A DNA stretch of 64,000 nucleotides from Ascaris suum (Eukaryota; Nematoda; Chromadorea; Rhabditida; Ascarididae), in NCBI GenBank assembly GCA_013433145.1, contig CM024184.1:5270137-5334136 (forward strand), read 5' to 3'. Positions 39,183 through 53,200 of this stretch are shown piece by piece. The position numbers and the translations under genes were made by a program. How positions within the stretch are numbered: position 1 is the stretch's first letter; every line of letters begins with the position of its first letter. The notes beneath the pieces are model-generated. The model was not told the DNA's origin, searched no databases, and was given only the letters and a program-made list of their open reading frames with translations.

Positions 39183-42100
39183 ACTAATCATAAACTAAAT
39201 ATTAGAGTTCGCCGGTGTCATTAACCAACCGGTAAAGTGCCACGCTGTCATATTAGGTGTACCTGGTTCGTTTCCTCATTCGGGCAAACGTTTTGAGAAA
39301 CACCAACATAGGTCTTCCATACACTTGAATTCTCTCACTGAAAGACAACAATTGTTGTTGTAAATAAGAGTATTTATCGAGGTACGGTTTTATGTGAACG
39401 AGTTAAAGATTGCTTGATAAGAAAAAGGAACAAACCTGGTGGGGGCAACCGGGGACCTCGGATGAATTTTGCTGGAAGGATGCTAATTTTATTTTTTGTT
39501 ATATTTCGCCTCTATAAAATGGTACATTAGATGTGTTAACGAAATAAATGTCGAAGATGCACATTTTAGACACCTGACAACCGTTAAGGACAGGTAAGAA
39601 CCAGTGAAAGAGTACACTGGTGAAAACTAATAAACAGTAAATAAATAAATAAATAAGTAAATAAATAAATAACCAATAAATACAAAAATAAATAAAGAAT
39701 TCAAAAAAAAAGGCTAAAAACTGACGATACGATCAACTGTAATTAGTGCATAAAAACGCTTCAATCATGCATGAATCCTGACTTTCTGATGCAAATCATA
39801 GACGCTCCACTTCCGAATATTGCACGCCGAATACCTTCTGATGTGAAGTACTACTATTACTCTGATTTACCTACGTATAAGCGTGTGTTTTCATTTTAGG
39901 ACAGGACCCTAAAGTGTACGGATGAATTTGCAGGAAAATAGGCCTTCACTAAAATGCTTTCTCTCCCCATTCCTCCCCCCCCCCCCCCACTTCCTTCTGC
40001 TAAATTTAAACCACCTATGGATCGGAATATGCTGCTAGTAAAGACAAGATTTCTTAGTCTCTATATAGGTCATTCCGCAATGATCGTCCACAAATATTTC
40101 GAAAGTATCTAACTAAGAAATACACAACTCTTTATGGTACACATTATTAGGGTCTTGGCTCCTCATGTGGATAAAACCTGGCTACCTGAACGGAAATAGA
40201 TTCAATTCACCCTTGTACGGTGAAAGGTTAAAGCAGATCTCAGTACAGGTTCTGGTTGCAACCGGTACCTGAACCGGATCCAACAAATACCAACCTACTT
40301 AACAGCTTGTACCTTCTTACATACAATAATTGGTTTTTTACAGCAGCTGTCCATAATTTAAAATATATCAAATGAAAAAAAAACACCAGTGGCGAATAAA
40401 TTCAATAAACGAATAAATAAAATTAACCTATATTTACTTCAATAATAAATAAAACGACCTATGCGCTTAATCAACCGTCGGCGCAAATGGCAAAGCGGCA
40501 ATAATAGTGAAAACGTTAAATAATAGAAAGCAATCAAATAATAAAAACCACTTAACAAGTAAACCAAAAAAAAAGACTTATACATGAATAACAACTTAGT
40601 AATAGTAAAGCAGTAAGTAAGAATAAAAAATAAGTTTTTTTTTCAATTTTACTTTAATTTTTAATTATTTTTTAAAGATTTTATCGATTTTTCTCATGGG
40701 AAAAAGCATACGTACTTATATATGATTGATGAAAATATAGAGGGAACATATCTGACAAAGAAGAGAGCAACGATTCCATCCGTTTATTTCATTTGTATTG
40801 TTAGACGTTGATGGGGGGGGGGGGGGGGGGGGGAAGCGGGAGAGTGGGGGGAGAGGGGTGGTTGTCTTTTGTTTCGTCCTCTTATCTTAACTGCCACAGC
40901 ATCTCTTTGAATTATTACCCCCTCTGAACAACTCTGAATTGAATCACCAAACAAGTTTCATTACATTTCATTGCACGGGGTGTTTATTTCAGGCTAGCAG
41001 CTCAACTGTACATGACATGTGACGTAAAATAAAAGATGAAATAGGGTGGGGGGGGGGGTAATAACTCAAAGAGATACTGTGTGTTTAAAAAGTTACAATC
41101 TCATCAACAAGTAATGTTGCTTCCGGGAAAATTCAGCAAAAAAAAAAAATCCTTTAAGAAATAAATACTTTTTGAAACGATAAAAAAGCATTTCTACCTT
41201 TACGAGTAAAGTAACCTGAAGATAACGCAAAATCTGTTTTAGTGATCCACCGGTCGAAATCGTCGACCGAAAATCCACACCTGCACACACCTGAACAGGT
41301 AAAAGACTTAAGAAGCAAAAAGGTTCACGCAAAATTTGCAAAAGAGACTTATAAAACCAAAGCTGTTAAATTTCGCGCATGAAATATATTCACCTTGAAA
41401 TGTAATATTGCATTACGGTGCTTCAACATTACTTGGCGACTTCCCAATCGCACATTGACGTTGGCGTCGTCAATGTTTTCAACACTTTAGTATTAGCCAT
41501 TGGAAGGGTGCGAGGTGGCTGTGTGGATTAATTTCAATTTTTTTTTCATGCCTATTTATCGGAAGTTGTTTTCTTCGAGTTGATTGTGTGGCTCGATTTA
41601 ATTTTTTTACCTGTTTATTAGAATTTATTCTCTTTTAGCACCTTTGCGCACCTGCATAATCATACAAGATAGGTAGGGTCTGCGTCAGAGCTGGCTTAGA
41701 TGGGTCTGGCCAATCCTAGCATGAGAACTTTGGTCGCATTCTTTGTCACGGCCGAGGCCAGATTTGATTCATATGCAAAACCTGTAGACGCCAATAATTG
41801 GGGAGAGGGAGGAAGGATGGGGTGGGGAGATTGATGAGGAACGTCTTATCGATTATTGAGCTGTGCACTTCTTGCGTCGTATGTCGTGTTCGGTTTTGAC
41901 TGTGTCTATAAAAAAATTAACAGCCTTCTGGAAAATCTCTTCCACTCTCCACGTTGGTTCCTCTCCTTCTGAACTATTGTCTCATCAAAAGTTTATGTCA
42001 CTTCCTTTCGGCACATTAAGTTAGCTGATGTCACTTTCGTTAGGTTTATGTCACATTAAGTTAGGTTCCTCTCCAAAAGTTTATGTCACTTTCGCGACCC

Positions 42101-43069
42101 ATTTCGTGACCCCGTGGTCAGATCGCGAAGATGAGGAATCAATGGCCTCAAATGGCGCAAAAGCGGAGTTTGTAGACCAGTCGCAGGAAACGTAGCTCCC
42201 TAATCACGGGAGTGGAGAATCCGCTGCCTTTAAGACAAAGTAACGAACTAGTGCTGAAAAAAACCGAGACGCCCTCATCTCCACGTTAAATTTAGAGATG
42301 CTGCTAATGGCACATTAAAACTTCAAAACTTCCGCACACGAGGCCTTGAATCGCACTCGCATGTGGCGAGGCGGCGAATCTCTTTCTTGTGTGGTAAGGT
42401 CGCGGATCCCCAATTCGTGTGGCCAAATGGACTGCAGATCGCCTATTTCGAGGTTCGTTCACGAGTCCACGTCGTAGCATGGCTGTGGATTCCTCCATCC
42501 CCACACGTCTGGCTCTCGTATTATCACCAGACTTGTCTGGCGGGACTTCTAGACTTGATCCGGGTGGCATGAAGCGCCAACCGTGGATTTGCAATTTGAA
42601 TATCACCGGTTAGAGTGTCACCAAATGGAATTTCTGGACTTGCTGAACACAAGCACAAGTTCCTTGTTCTTTTTGTCTCCGACTATGACTGTCCAGAATC
42701 GCAAGCTCTTCATCGCTGTTGCCTTGTAAGTGGCACTTGGGTGGTCGACTATTCGACTAATAATCGCAGCTGATCGTTTTTCAGACATTCTTTTCCTTCC
42801 ATTTTTGTGCTGTTTTTCATACTAGAATATTGCTTACCTATGCCACTCACCTACTTCCTTTTATGTTAAATGTCCTTCAGATTGATACTGTTAGCGGATT
42901 TCCAGGTAATTGATCTTCATATTCCTTAGTTAAATCGTAGAATAAGATCATTGGTCGTGCTCACTGTGTTTGAAAATTACACGGAACGCTTGTTTAGATT
43001 AATAGCTGTATATGGTAGCATATCACCGGCGTTATTACTAGGTGACAGCAGCAGCAATGACCATGTGGT
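39183..43069. other. Gene-poor interval with simple repeats
   Basis: I find no convincing exon chain. Contents include an (AAAT)n array at about 39635-39705, C and G runs at 39977-39990, 40813-40833 and 41047-41056, and A-rich intron-like sequence up to about 41.3 kb. A GC-richer block at 42300-42610 is open in several frames on both strands. The minus frame at 42304-42606 encodes an Arg-rich stretch of 100 residues with no family match. Confidence 0.5.
39635..39705. repeat. (AAAT)n microsatellite
   Basis: Repeated AAATAAATAAAT with GTAA and CCAA interruptions. Confidence 0.85.
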
Positions 43070-44097
43070 TCAGGAAGGAATATTGCCCCTTCCATCTGTA
43101 GATATTTTTACATAAGGGTACATGCATGAGGTATCAGTAATCAGTTTAGAATGTGTGTACCTGAAGGGTGGAGAAAATGCACAAAAACCGCATCATCGCT
43201 GTTGTCGTCTTTAAGCCGCAGTGGTGGCGACGTGGCGCCTCTATTCTGGAGAAGTGCCTGGAGTTGAGATTCGCATTCGCTTTGCCCAAGAATCGTTGAG
43301 GGAAGTTTGATGAAACTATAAGAGGAAATCAGATCACAGGTTGGGGCGCAAGCCATCAAAGCGACAATAACATTTTTGTGCTTTTCGGAGATAACATCGG
43401 TGTACCCTATAGTGAGCACGTCGATGGATATTTATACGTTATTAGCAAGTCTAAGTTGTCCTTTTGACATACTTTTTTCAACAGTTCTGTGCATTTTTCA
43501 CGAAGCTTTATAATAGCGATCAATGATGACGATGTACTTGTGTGTTCGCGTTTGCCTGTGTGTCTATCTGTCCGCCGGCAACGTCACTTCGTCGACTACA
43601 CAAACCAGGGCAAGTATATTTGCCGGCAGTTTCATTTTGATTAATCACCTAGCGACGTTCACATTTACGGTTATCATAAGACCTCTTAGTGGAACTTGTT
43701 TCGCGACTGGTCAACAATATAAATTTTTAATTGGCGACTTAACGGTCAATCTATCTTGCAAGAAAATCCGTTGTTAAATGTTTTGTTGTCGTGTTGAAAT
43801 GTTTTCATAACCGGTTGTGATGACAGATTTAAATGCAAAAAGCACATTTCGTGCCATGCAGCTTGGCATGCTTATTCTACACGTGCTCATTTGTTTTTAT
43901 TAACGAGTCGCCTTATTCTCCATTTATGCATCAATAAGGCGCTGTTGTACTGAATATTCGTCTTTTGTGCTTTACCTGGTCATCATTATGATATCACCTT
44001 TGTGATAGCTGGAACATATTATCAGTTGTTTCAGTAAATCCATCAAATCATTACAACCTCCAAAAACACGCCTTAGTTCGTTGATGAGGTGTTGCAC
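43070..44097 (-). CDS. Last three exons of an unrecognised gene beside the LUC7L start
   Basis: I do not recognise the product. Minus-strand exons 44097-43976, 43315-43161 and 43095-43070 have clean sites (acceptors GATAG, TTATAG, TCTACAG; donors CAG|GTAAAG, CAG|GTACAC) and join in phases 0-2-1 to an open frame of 100 residues ending DGRGNIPS. The first exon is helical (VQHLINELRRVFGGCNDLMD, LLKQLIICSSYHKGDI). The second contains QSECESQLQALLQNRGATSP and an acidic KDDNSDD. A possible upstream exon lies at 45250 down to about 45100 (VHLLKGEVTDIRYSNSRKFK, then KNLSGLQREIKTISATSSIC) within LUC7L intron 1. It would place this gene across the LUC7L first exon on the opposite strand. The donor of that exon is unclear and no ATG was found. 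Confidence 0.5.
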
Positions 44098-44260
44098 CTA
44101 TCTATATTTGCATAGTTTTAACTCCACTTGCCTGTATTTTTTATCGGGAATCTATATTCTTATGGAAACTGTTTGCTAAACATGTCTGCCGATTTGAAGT
44201 TATTTATCGTATCAGCGTTGCGGTTTTTTTTTAAATTAAAACACCGTTAAAGAACTCTTC

Positions 44261-44267
44261 CTTGCAG
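44261..44267 (+). other. Probable SL trans-splice acceptor of LUC7L
   Basis: CTTCCTTGCAG ends at 44267, ten bases before the start codon at 44278. No upstream exon is required. Confidence 0.5.
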
Positions 44268-44277
44268 GAGTATAAAG

Positions 44278-47200
44278 ATGACGGCGGAAATGCGTGATAT
44301 GATCAACCAATTGATGGGCTCAAATCGAGCCGAGGAAGAGGGTCGGCAGTTGGTGCCATACAATCATCATTCTGTGTGCCGAGCATTTCTACTTGGATGT
44401 TGTCCACACGAAATACTTGCTGATACACGTCTCGAATCATTCGTCGCATGTCACAAGGTACAATTCTTGTCTTTATTGTCTTACCTGCTTTTATTTATGG
44501 CCACAGATAATTTGTGATTCCCCTTCCCTTCTCCCACTTGGGTATTTCACCCCCTCCTTAGTTCTGTCACCGGTTTTTTCTGGATATCGACCTTCGTCGT
44601 TTCGAGTCTTCCGTACCTCTTGATACGGAGGACTCGAAACGTTGATTAGCAATTCAGTTGTTTTTATATAGGAGCCGCAATATTCGACAGGAAATTGCAG
44701 CATTATAATTGATATATTTATGTAAAATGCAGGAATACGATAAAGTTGATGCTGTTTAATTGCTTGTTCGATGCCGCAGTAATTTATGAAATCGTTCACA
44801 GTTGATTTTATCTCATATTCTCAGAAAGTAGTCCATTGCATTTGCAACATCACTGCAAATTATTAAAATATTTGTTATTGGCGCAAATGACTGGGTAATG
44901 AGAGAGGTCATTTGCTTATCAAGTGGGTAAGTTAGAGAGGGGAGAGTAAATTATGATTTAAAAAGTGGAAGCTGTGTACATCTAATAACACAGGGGAGCT
45001 TTAATCGCCATCTAAGAGTTGAGAGTGGGCAGCCATCTGCCGTTGACCTGCCTCTATTCATTGGTGCGGTACCCAAAATCAAAACAACCCCTAACCACAA
45101 AGCAGAACCAATGTTGTCAATGATATCTCGACAGATTGAGCTAGTCGCAGAGATTGTTTTAATTTCTCGTTGAAGACCACTGAGGTTTTTTTTGAATTTT
45201 CTAGAATTGCTGTACCTTATATCAGTCACTTCCCCTTTCAGTAAGTGCACCTGTTAATGATGGTCATAATAGTTATTTGTGAGAATTTCATATCATGTTT
45301 TACTGTAAATACGTAAATTATTTGAAGTCATAAGATAAAGCAAAAAATTTAGCCTGGTTAAGTGAAAACCTTGTCCGCTAAGGGGATCTTAATCCGACGG
45401 GATCAATAATGGCCGGATCTGAAACCTTGGCCGCAAACGTCCACGATAACTCATTCGGTTAGAGTATCTACATGGAAAGCAAAACGTCGTCAGTTTAAAT
45501 TCCATGAGCGGGTGTTTTCACTTGTCATCAAGTTGGATGTAAATATTTTTTCCAAAGTAGAATTTGACACCTTTTAATCATATGACCTTATCTAAACAGT
45601 TAGCTAGAGTCATTCGTTTGATTGTGTTCCTGCTAAACAATTATGAAACGGAGATCGGCAAAAGCCGCATAAATCAAGAGAAACGGATTGTGAGAATGTG
45701 TTTAGCAGGCAGTTTGAACGTAGTCTGCTCGCTGATACAGTATTTAATATATCTAAAAGCCCAGGGTTATGTTCTCTTCGTTATACTAATTTGAAACTAT
45801 TACAGGTGCATGAAAGTGCTCATAAAGCGGACTATGAAAACGCCCAGAAAGAGAAGGATCACTTCTATGATGTTGATGTATGTCGTATTTAGAATATTTC
45901 ATAATCGATTCAATTGTATTTTTAAGAAGGGAGCATTTCTTATAATTGCGAAACGGATTGAAAACTTTGTGATTTTGATCTGCTCTTATTATTTGCCCTG
46001 TAAAGTTGGTCGCTTGTGGATTTGCCATCTTGTGCATTAGCAACTTCGACATTGGGGTTATCGGTGTCTTTGGGATGCTTGTATCGGTCGTGGTCACTGA
46101 CGTTTCGGTGGGTTAAGGTGGGAGGGGGGAAGGTTGAGATCGGATTAAAGTCACTGCTGCTTCGCAAATGTACTTACAATCTGACGCGAGGGTCGGAGGG
46201 ATCACTGGACGAGAACTGTTGTGTTACCAACTTGTTTGTTTTCAAGCTGGTTTTCTGTTCGAGTGAGACCTCTGCCTGAAAGTAGACGATGGCTTGCACC
46301 TGCCAACTTCCTTCCGCCACTCCTCCCTCTTTCCTTCAGCGCTAGGTGATATTTGAAATTTCGAGGCCATCTTGGAACCAAAGCAACGAATTCAAAAACT
46401 ATGATTTCTGAAGGAGAAGCAAATTGACACGGTGTTTAGGAAATGTGCCGACGCCTGTAGTGCTTTGATATTATATCGGACCGGTGACTGCATTTAGCCA
46501 CTGTTAAGTAGCCTTCCAGCCGCTGAACGTCTGCTGTCTAGTCTTACAGTGGAACACTGCGCCGTTGGTGATGGGCCTTTGATATTGATGAAGATGTGTA
46601 AGTCAGATTGAAGTATATGATAGGCGGTGCAGATTGACACTTTTAATATCTAGAAGTCAGCAGGACTGAACTTTAGTATCAGAAGATGAGAGTGATTACC
46701 GAAAATTGAAGGCAAGAGCTAATAATCCGTGGTGGGTTTTTTATATGCTGATAGTGGAATGAATTTTTTCTTTTCAGGTTTTTGAACGTTTAGAAGAGGC
46801 GATTCGTGTGGTGGATAAAGAAATTGAGCGCACTAAAGATAAGTTGAAAAGAGATTGCGAGAATGAAGTGGATCAGGCGGAAGTGCTCAAGGTAATGCTT
46901 ATGTAGAAATAGGTGAATCAAGTAGGATGAAAATTTTCGAAATGTTATGGGTGGGCTCTAAGATTTTGACTACCAGCTGATTACCGCTATCTAAAAGATG
47001 TGGCAAATCGGCAGCCCCAGGCTCTTATGAAATCAGCCACCTTGTTGTAATTAATGGAGGAAAGACGTTACCTGTGTATGATTTCAGTGAAATTGTTCCC
47101 AGCTCACTTTGTCATGGCGCACATGGCCAGTACGCACATGTTTATCAAAAGAAGATGTTTTGTTGATGATTTGTAAGCAGCAATCAGGAATATAGTCTGC

Positions 47201-50200
47201 CTGTGTGGTTCTTTACCTTCGATCGGCTATTCGTGATCTTTATCCTTTAGCATTGCTTACTCTGCACGGTATCTTTCGGCATTAAATAGTCTTCCAGAAA
47301 ACCTATTCTGTGTGAATTCCGTCCTTGATTGCTTCATGGATGAGGGAGTTAATATATACATAGGCTTGATATTTTGAGTATCCGTCGACTAGATCAGTAT
47401 AAGAGAGGTGGAGGGGGGAGGGGGGAGGTCTATGTGTACTATCTCATCTGAATATTCTAGATTATGACCACTGTGTATTTTTGAGGGGTCTTGATCAGCT
47501 GCGCCTTGGAGTATCTAAGGGAACTACATTTTTGCGCACCTTTTGAATATAGGCTATTTCTTTTGCACTAATATTTGAAGCTCTGTCCTTTATAAATTTG
47601 AGCACAATTCACAAAAGCTTGCAGCTTTAATTTACTTTGTGCAAACAATGAATGAGAGAGAATTCGAGTCTGTTGAGAGCAATGTTGAAATTCCATTTCT
47701 GTTTTCACACTTCTGCATCGGTTACGTGTTCTTAACTCACATTTATTGGATGGGCATCTCATCGTTGTAACAGTGTCAGAATTTCTGTTAGTTGTAGATT
47801 TCCGGTTTCTGCTGCATTGCCGTACTGAACTCTATCATGTTGCATTTCCGGTTTTTGTCTTCAGACTCAGAAAATTGGTGAACTCGGTGAGAAGATCGGG
47901 ACGACAATCGTGAAGATGGAAGCGTTAGGCAATGAGGGTAAAGTGGATGAGGCCATGGAACTGTCGAAGACGATCGAAGAGTTGAAAAAGAAGAAAAAAG
48001 ATCTCGAGGTATTTGGATTCAGTGTTTATAATTTAGCTCCTTTTCAGGACATTCTGCTTTAAAAAATTTGATTCTCCATAGCGCGTGCACGAATAATCGC
48101 TGCTGTTTTTCTTTTTTTCTCCAATAATTCTTTCTTTTTGCAATAAATAACTGTCATTCACCTGTTCTTAGTAATTATAGGTGTAAAGTATGCAACAGTT
48201 GGGTTATGAAGGTAGGAGGTGGCACAGGTTGTATTGATATATGACTGGTGCATTACAAAGAAAATCCTTATATATATACGGTGCGGGAAAGGAAGAAATA
48301 GATTTGTAATTACTCTACAGTTTATTCTTTTAGTAAGGAAGGTTTGTTAATAAGTGTTTTTAGTAGCTCTTGAAGTAGATGGGAGGAGGGGAGCAGGGGG
48401 CGGGGGTTGGGTTGGGCGCCGAAATTGCGGCCTCGCCACTGCCAGAGACATCTTCACATGAATTTTCTACCATTCTATTTTTTTGTGAATATAGGTTATG
48501 TTTCCCCACGTTTCTGATTGCTGGAAGTATAGGAGGTACGAATATTGCCTAACTTGGTGGTGAGGCTCATTTTTCATTCAGAGACGGAGATTTACAACTC
48601 GTTTCTCTTCAGTTTTGGATTCCAGATTGACATCTTGCTGTACAGCATGAGAGCTGATTCCTTTTATAGACCTGTAGTTACATTCACCGTTTTTATTTAG
48701 GCCGATTTAATCGGCTTTAGTTATGATCTGCTTGCAGCTTTGGAAATATTTGACCTTCCACTATACCAATGCGTAGTAGCTTAGCAGTAGTGTAACTAAT
48801 GGAGAGGTGATGATGGTTATCGATTTATTGACCACATCAATGCCCCGTGGTGTTATCGCAGGTTGCTTCTTAGAACTTGAAACTTCCTTGTTGCGATGAG
48901 GGCATCAGACGTGAATGAAGTTAGATGTATTTCAGAATGATATGCGTACGGTGTTGAATACTCCACAGGTGCGTCTACGAGTGTGTGAGATGTGCAGCGC
49001 ACAGTTAAGCATTATGGAACATGAGACACGTCTTGCGGATCATTACGGTGGCAAAATGCATGTTGGTATGGAGATGATCCGTGAACGTTACGAACAAATG
49101 AAGGTAATCATTTAATTTCCATAGGTGCGAAAATAAAAGAGGTTTTTGAGTGGTTCACCTGTATCCATTGCGAAGGACATTAGCTATTCATTGCATTCGA
49201 ATCGGCGATAGTTTCATAGCGATATTGGTAGTATTGCCTGCGGGAAATATTTTCTCATCCTTTTCTTTCATTTATTCCCTCGAAAACGGTAGAGGTGGGT
49301 TATAGTCGAAAAAACCTGAGGGAAATGCTTCATTCAAAGTTTGCCGCAAAAACGTCAACGTTCGTGATATTTTAGAAGTAGCTTCTTGCGATTCCACCAA
49401 CATTGGTATAGTGCAGTAATTTTATAATGAAACATTGCCGTATAAGGTTTATAACCTGAGCCTCACTTCTGTCGCCACCTTTAACAGTCGTTTTATGACC
49501 CGAACTTCACTTCTGTGGGCTACTTCTACCAGTTAAGCGTTATGCACTAAACCATTTTATATCGATGTTGATAGGATATGCTTCGCGTTAGCTTATAATT
49601 CATTGTCTTCCGAGTAATAGTTGCTAGTTCCCTCATTTGTTCTGGTTACCTGAGTTTACTTTTTCTTTCATCATAGGTTATCTGTGGAGTGCCGATCGTT
49701 TTTCTTAGCTAAAGTTGAAATATTGAGATCGTGGAGTGTTTTGTTGTATATTCGACAACATTGAAAGGTTAAAAGTTGGCCGAATATTTGGGATGTAGGC
49801 TTATGGCAGATCTGCCGTTTATGGACCCGCATTTTTACCGTGGAAAACATTTGCATTCGTTTATTGGACAGTCCGCGTATGCATTCCGAGTCCATATGGC
49901 TATCTTTTTGGGGAAGAATATGTGAGATAATAGTCAAAATATCGCTGATTTATGGTTTATTTATTATTTTTTGACAAATTCTTTTTGCTTTTTTATATTA
50001 TCATATTAACTTTACCAGTTGAGTTCATCGTTATGCTATAGAAAACAATCGATGAACGTCGGGCTGCATGGCGCAAAGCACGGCTAAGTGGGTATACCGC
50101 CACTGACGCGAGATGCGGACAGAAGGTTGGTTTTTCTCATTCTCAGCACATTTTTATCTTTTATCATTAGAAAACCTCTTGTGAGTTCTTTTGTAATAGA

Positions 50201-53200
50201 AAATGTTTGGCAAAAGACAAAAGGATATGCATGATAAAGGACAAAGAGGTCTTGGTAGATATGTTGGAGATACGAGATGATGGTTTATGGAAAATGTTGT
50301 TACGTTTGGGTGCATAGTTTTTGCCATTCTTTTGCGGCGCAAAATCTCCGCGAAACTACAAACTTATGGAAGGTGGATTTTTTGCCAGGTGGGAATATCC
50401 TAGTGGTTCCAGGTTTACGAAAAAGTGCCTTATTTGTGCATCACATGATGGTTTATCGTTGAAGTACATTTTGCGCTTCCCACTATTGAGAGAAAGTGAT
50501 GCGGTTGAATGAATCTATTAGGTGGTTAATTGAATGGGAAAGGCAAATGTTTCTTTTATTGCCACCTCATACCTGTTTAAGGAAAACCTCGGGCATTTAT
50601 TTGCTTCAAATTTTTCGCCAGAGAAAAACAGTGAAGGAAGTCGTTAGAGATCGAAAAAGACCGAACTTTTTTGGTTTAAAGAGAGATTTTTCTTCTCTGA
50701 CTTTCTTTGTTGAAAGTATGGCGTCGCTGTCTAATAATCATTTATTATTTTTAAATGACCTGCATAGACAATTAAGAAGGGAGGATGTTGTAGTGAACGT
50801 GACAAGAGAGATCGTGAACGAGATTACCGTGACAGTCGTGATACGAAAGATTATCGGGACAGTCGTGATTCAAGAGATGCACGGGATTCGAGAGAGTACA
50901 GGGACAGTCGGGACTCGAGGGATTACAGAGACAGCCGTGATTCGAGGGAGGATCGCAGACGCAGGTTTGTCACTTTCCAGGCGATCGCCAGTTCCTTGAT
51001 CTCGAGTTTTTCCCACTTTTAGTTTTATTGGCAGCAGTATCCTGTAGCTTGCTGAGGGAGGAAGAGGAGGCTCCTCCATTTTATGCATAACTGAAAACGA
51101 TTCAAGCTTTAGTAGTTTATTTTGTTATGTTTTAGCTTAAAAGATTGTCAAATTAAAGTTCGTTGTTTTTTCCCGTTGTCGATTTGTTTTTCCACGAATT
51201 ACCATCAAATTCTCAGAAATTTCCTTGTTATTTTCCCGAGTTGGGTTATTTCCCAACAAATTTCATAAAGTTTTCTCGTTGTTTCTTTTCAGTATTGGTT
51301 TATTTTCCGGGAAGTTTCTGCCTTTCACCAACAGCTTTAAGAGCCGATGCCTTCGCGATTTCAAAGTGTATTGACGAAGAATATGGGTAGTCGTTATGAA
51401 GGCGTAGGTAAATAGTGACTTTGAGTGAATTCCAATTACGTGCGTAAATGATTTGCATAGAAGTTCGCGTTCACCGGTCGACTTCCAGAATCAAATGCGC
51501 AGCATTGCTAGTATATGCGATAAAGCGGGTTGTGACGTGATCATGTTTATGCGCATTTATGTGAGTACATTTGTCTGTCCGGTGACTTCAACTCCTGGTC
51601 TACGGAAGGGAGGAAGGGAAGGTAGAAGGTGTCTTGGGTTACACCTATGCCAACATTCAGTTTGACCTATAAAGTTAAAGAAAGTTGTAGTCATTTACCT
51701 GCTATTTGCAACCTGTTGGATAAGAACAAGCATCCGAGAGGTGGATAAAAATCAGTTGGCTGGAAGACAGATGGATAAACGTGCTAAGTGGGCCGTCACG
51801 ATATGTCTTTCCGCTTTTCGTTCACTTGATCAATCAGTTCAACCAGCAGTTAATAAAGCACGCAAAGCGATAAAATGTTTGCAATAATGACGTCATGTTT
51901 TAATTGAACTGAATGCGGCCACGTATCTGCAGGGGAATGGTCTTTATTGATGCGGGCGGCATAGGGTGAATACTATTTTTTAACATCTTCAGATGTATAT
52001 AGCTTTTTTGAAACGAACCATGGTGGCCTGGAAGACCACCTATTGTGCACTCTATGTGCTCCGGGTTTTTTTAAAATTTGAACTTGATCGAATGTCAGGT
52101 CGAAATCAAAGGACATGTAAAGTGTGAGCATATGTGCATGGAACTGACAAAGCGCATATCGCATCAGTCTCATTAGAATTCTTCTGTACCTCTTTAATTG
52201 CTTATTATGGGCTTTTTCACTTTTTTGGAGTCTTTTGCAGATTCACATTCACAGAACGCACTATGGGGGTTTTTTGGCGTTTGCACATCCATATTTTTCT
52301 CGCCGTCTGCATAACAGTTTCAAATCAGAAATCATTGAAGCAAGAGTTGTAAGATTTGGTGGTTGTACCACTTGAGAGGGCCTAGAGGTATGTGAAAGTG
52401 CGGAACATTCGGCGCGCTTTTTGCTACGGCTGGATAGCTGTTCTCCTGCAATCGGATCACCGTGTTTTGCAGCGATTTGGCCGCTATGTTTCGTGGCAAT
52501 CAGATTGCTATTATTTCACGGCGGTTGTTTCACTATATCTTGTAGTGACTCGGTCACTTATTTTGCAACGATCAGTTCGTTGTATTTCGCAGTGATCAGG
52601 TCGTTTTAGTTTGCAATAGGAGTCGCAAAGAAACGAATCTTTTGCAGAAGATTTATGATCTAAATGAGGTTAGTTGAAAAATAAGGGCAGTGTAATGCAT
52701 CTCTGCTTATGTCACAAGTAAAGATACCCATGCATTTCTATCAGTGTATCTATGGAAAAGGAAGTCACGAGTTATTCCACCGTAGTATCAGCCGTGCTGA
52801 TGGATTGTTGATGCGGTGCTGAGGAAGTTGTGCGGAACCTGCAGTCAGCCATGCTTGAACAAAAGAAGTGGCGGCGATTTGAATGTTGCAGGCACAAGTC
52901 GACTGCATGAAACACTTTGTGTGCTGTGAATGGTGCCTAACGCCTAAAGTAATCGGTTGATAGGCCTACCACCTTTTATATATCTTCAAAAATTTATCGA
53001 CAATTTTTAAAAAAGGTTGGTGGGGTGAGCGGAATACGTAAGTGCATATCGTGCCGACTCCTCAGGCATTGCTGTCCACTTCTTTGGCCAATGGACGATC
53101 GGCCGGTCGAACGCTCGTTTGTGCAAATGTATTTGCTCACAGACGTGCAAGTATCTTTGCAAGAATTTTAAGGGGAAATCTGAGAACGAGCAGTAAGGCT

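Noticed and set aside
50496..50999. 167-residue plus-strand frame
   Set aside because: It is a shadow of LUC7L exon 7; the correct frame encodes the RDSRD-rich tail.
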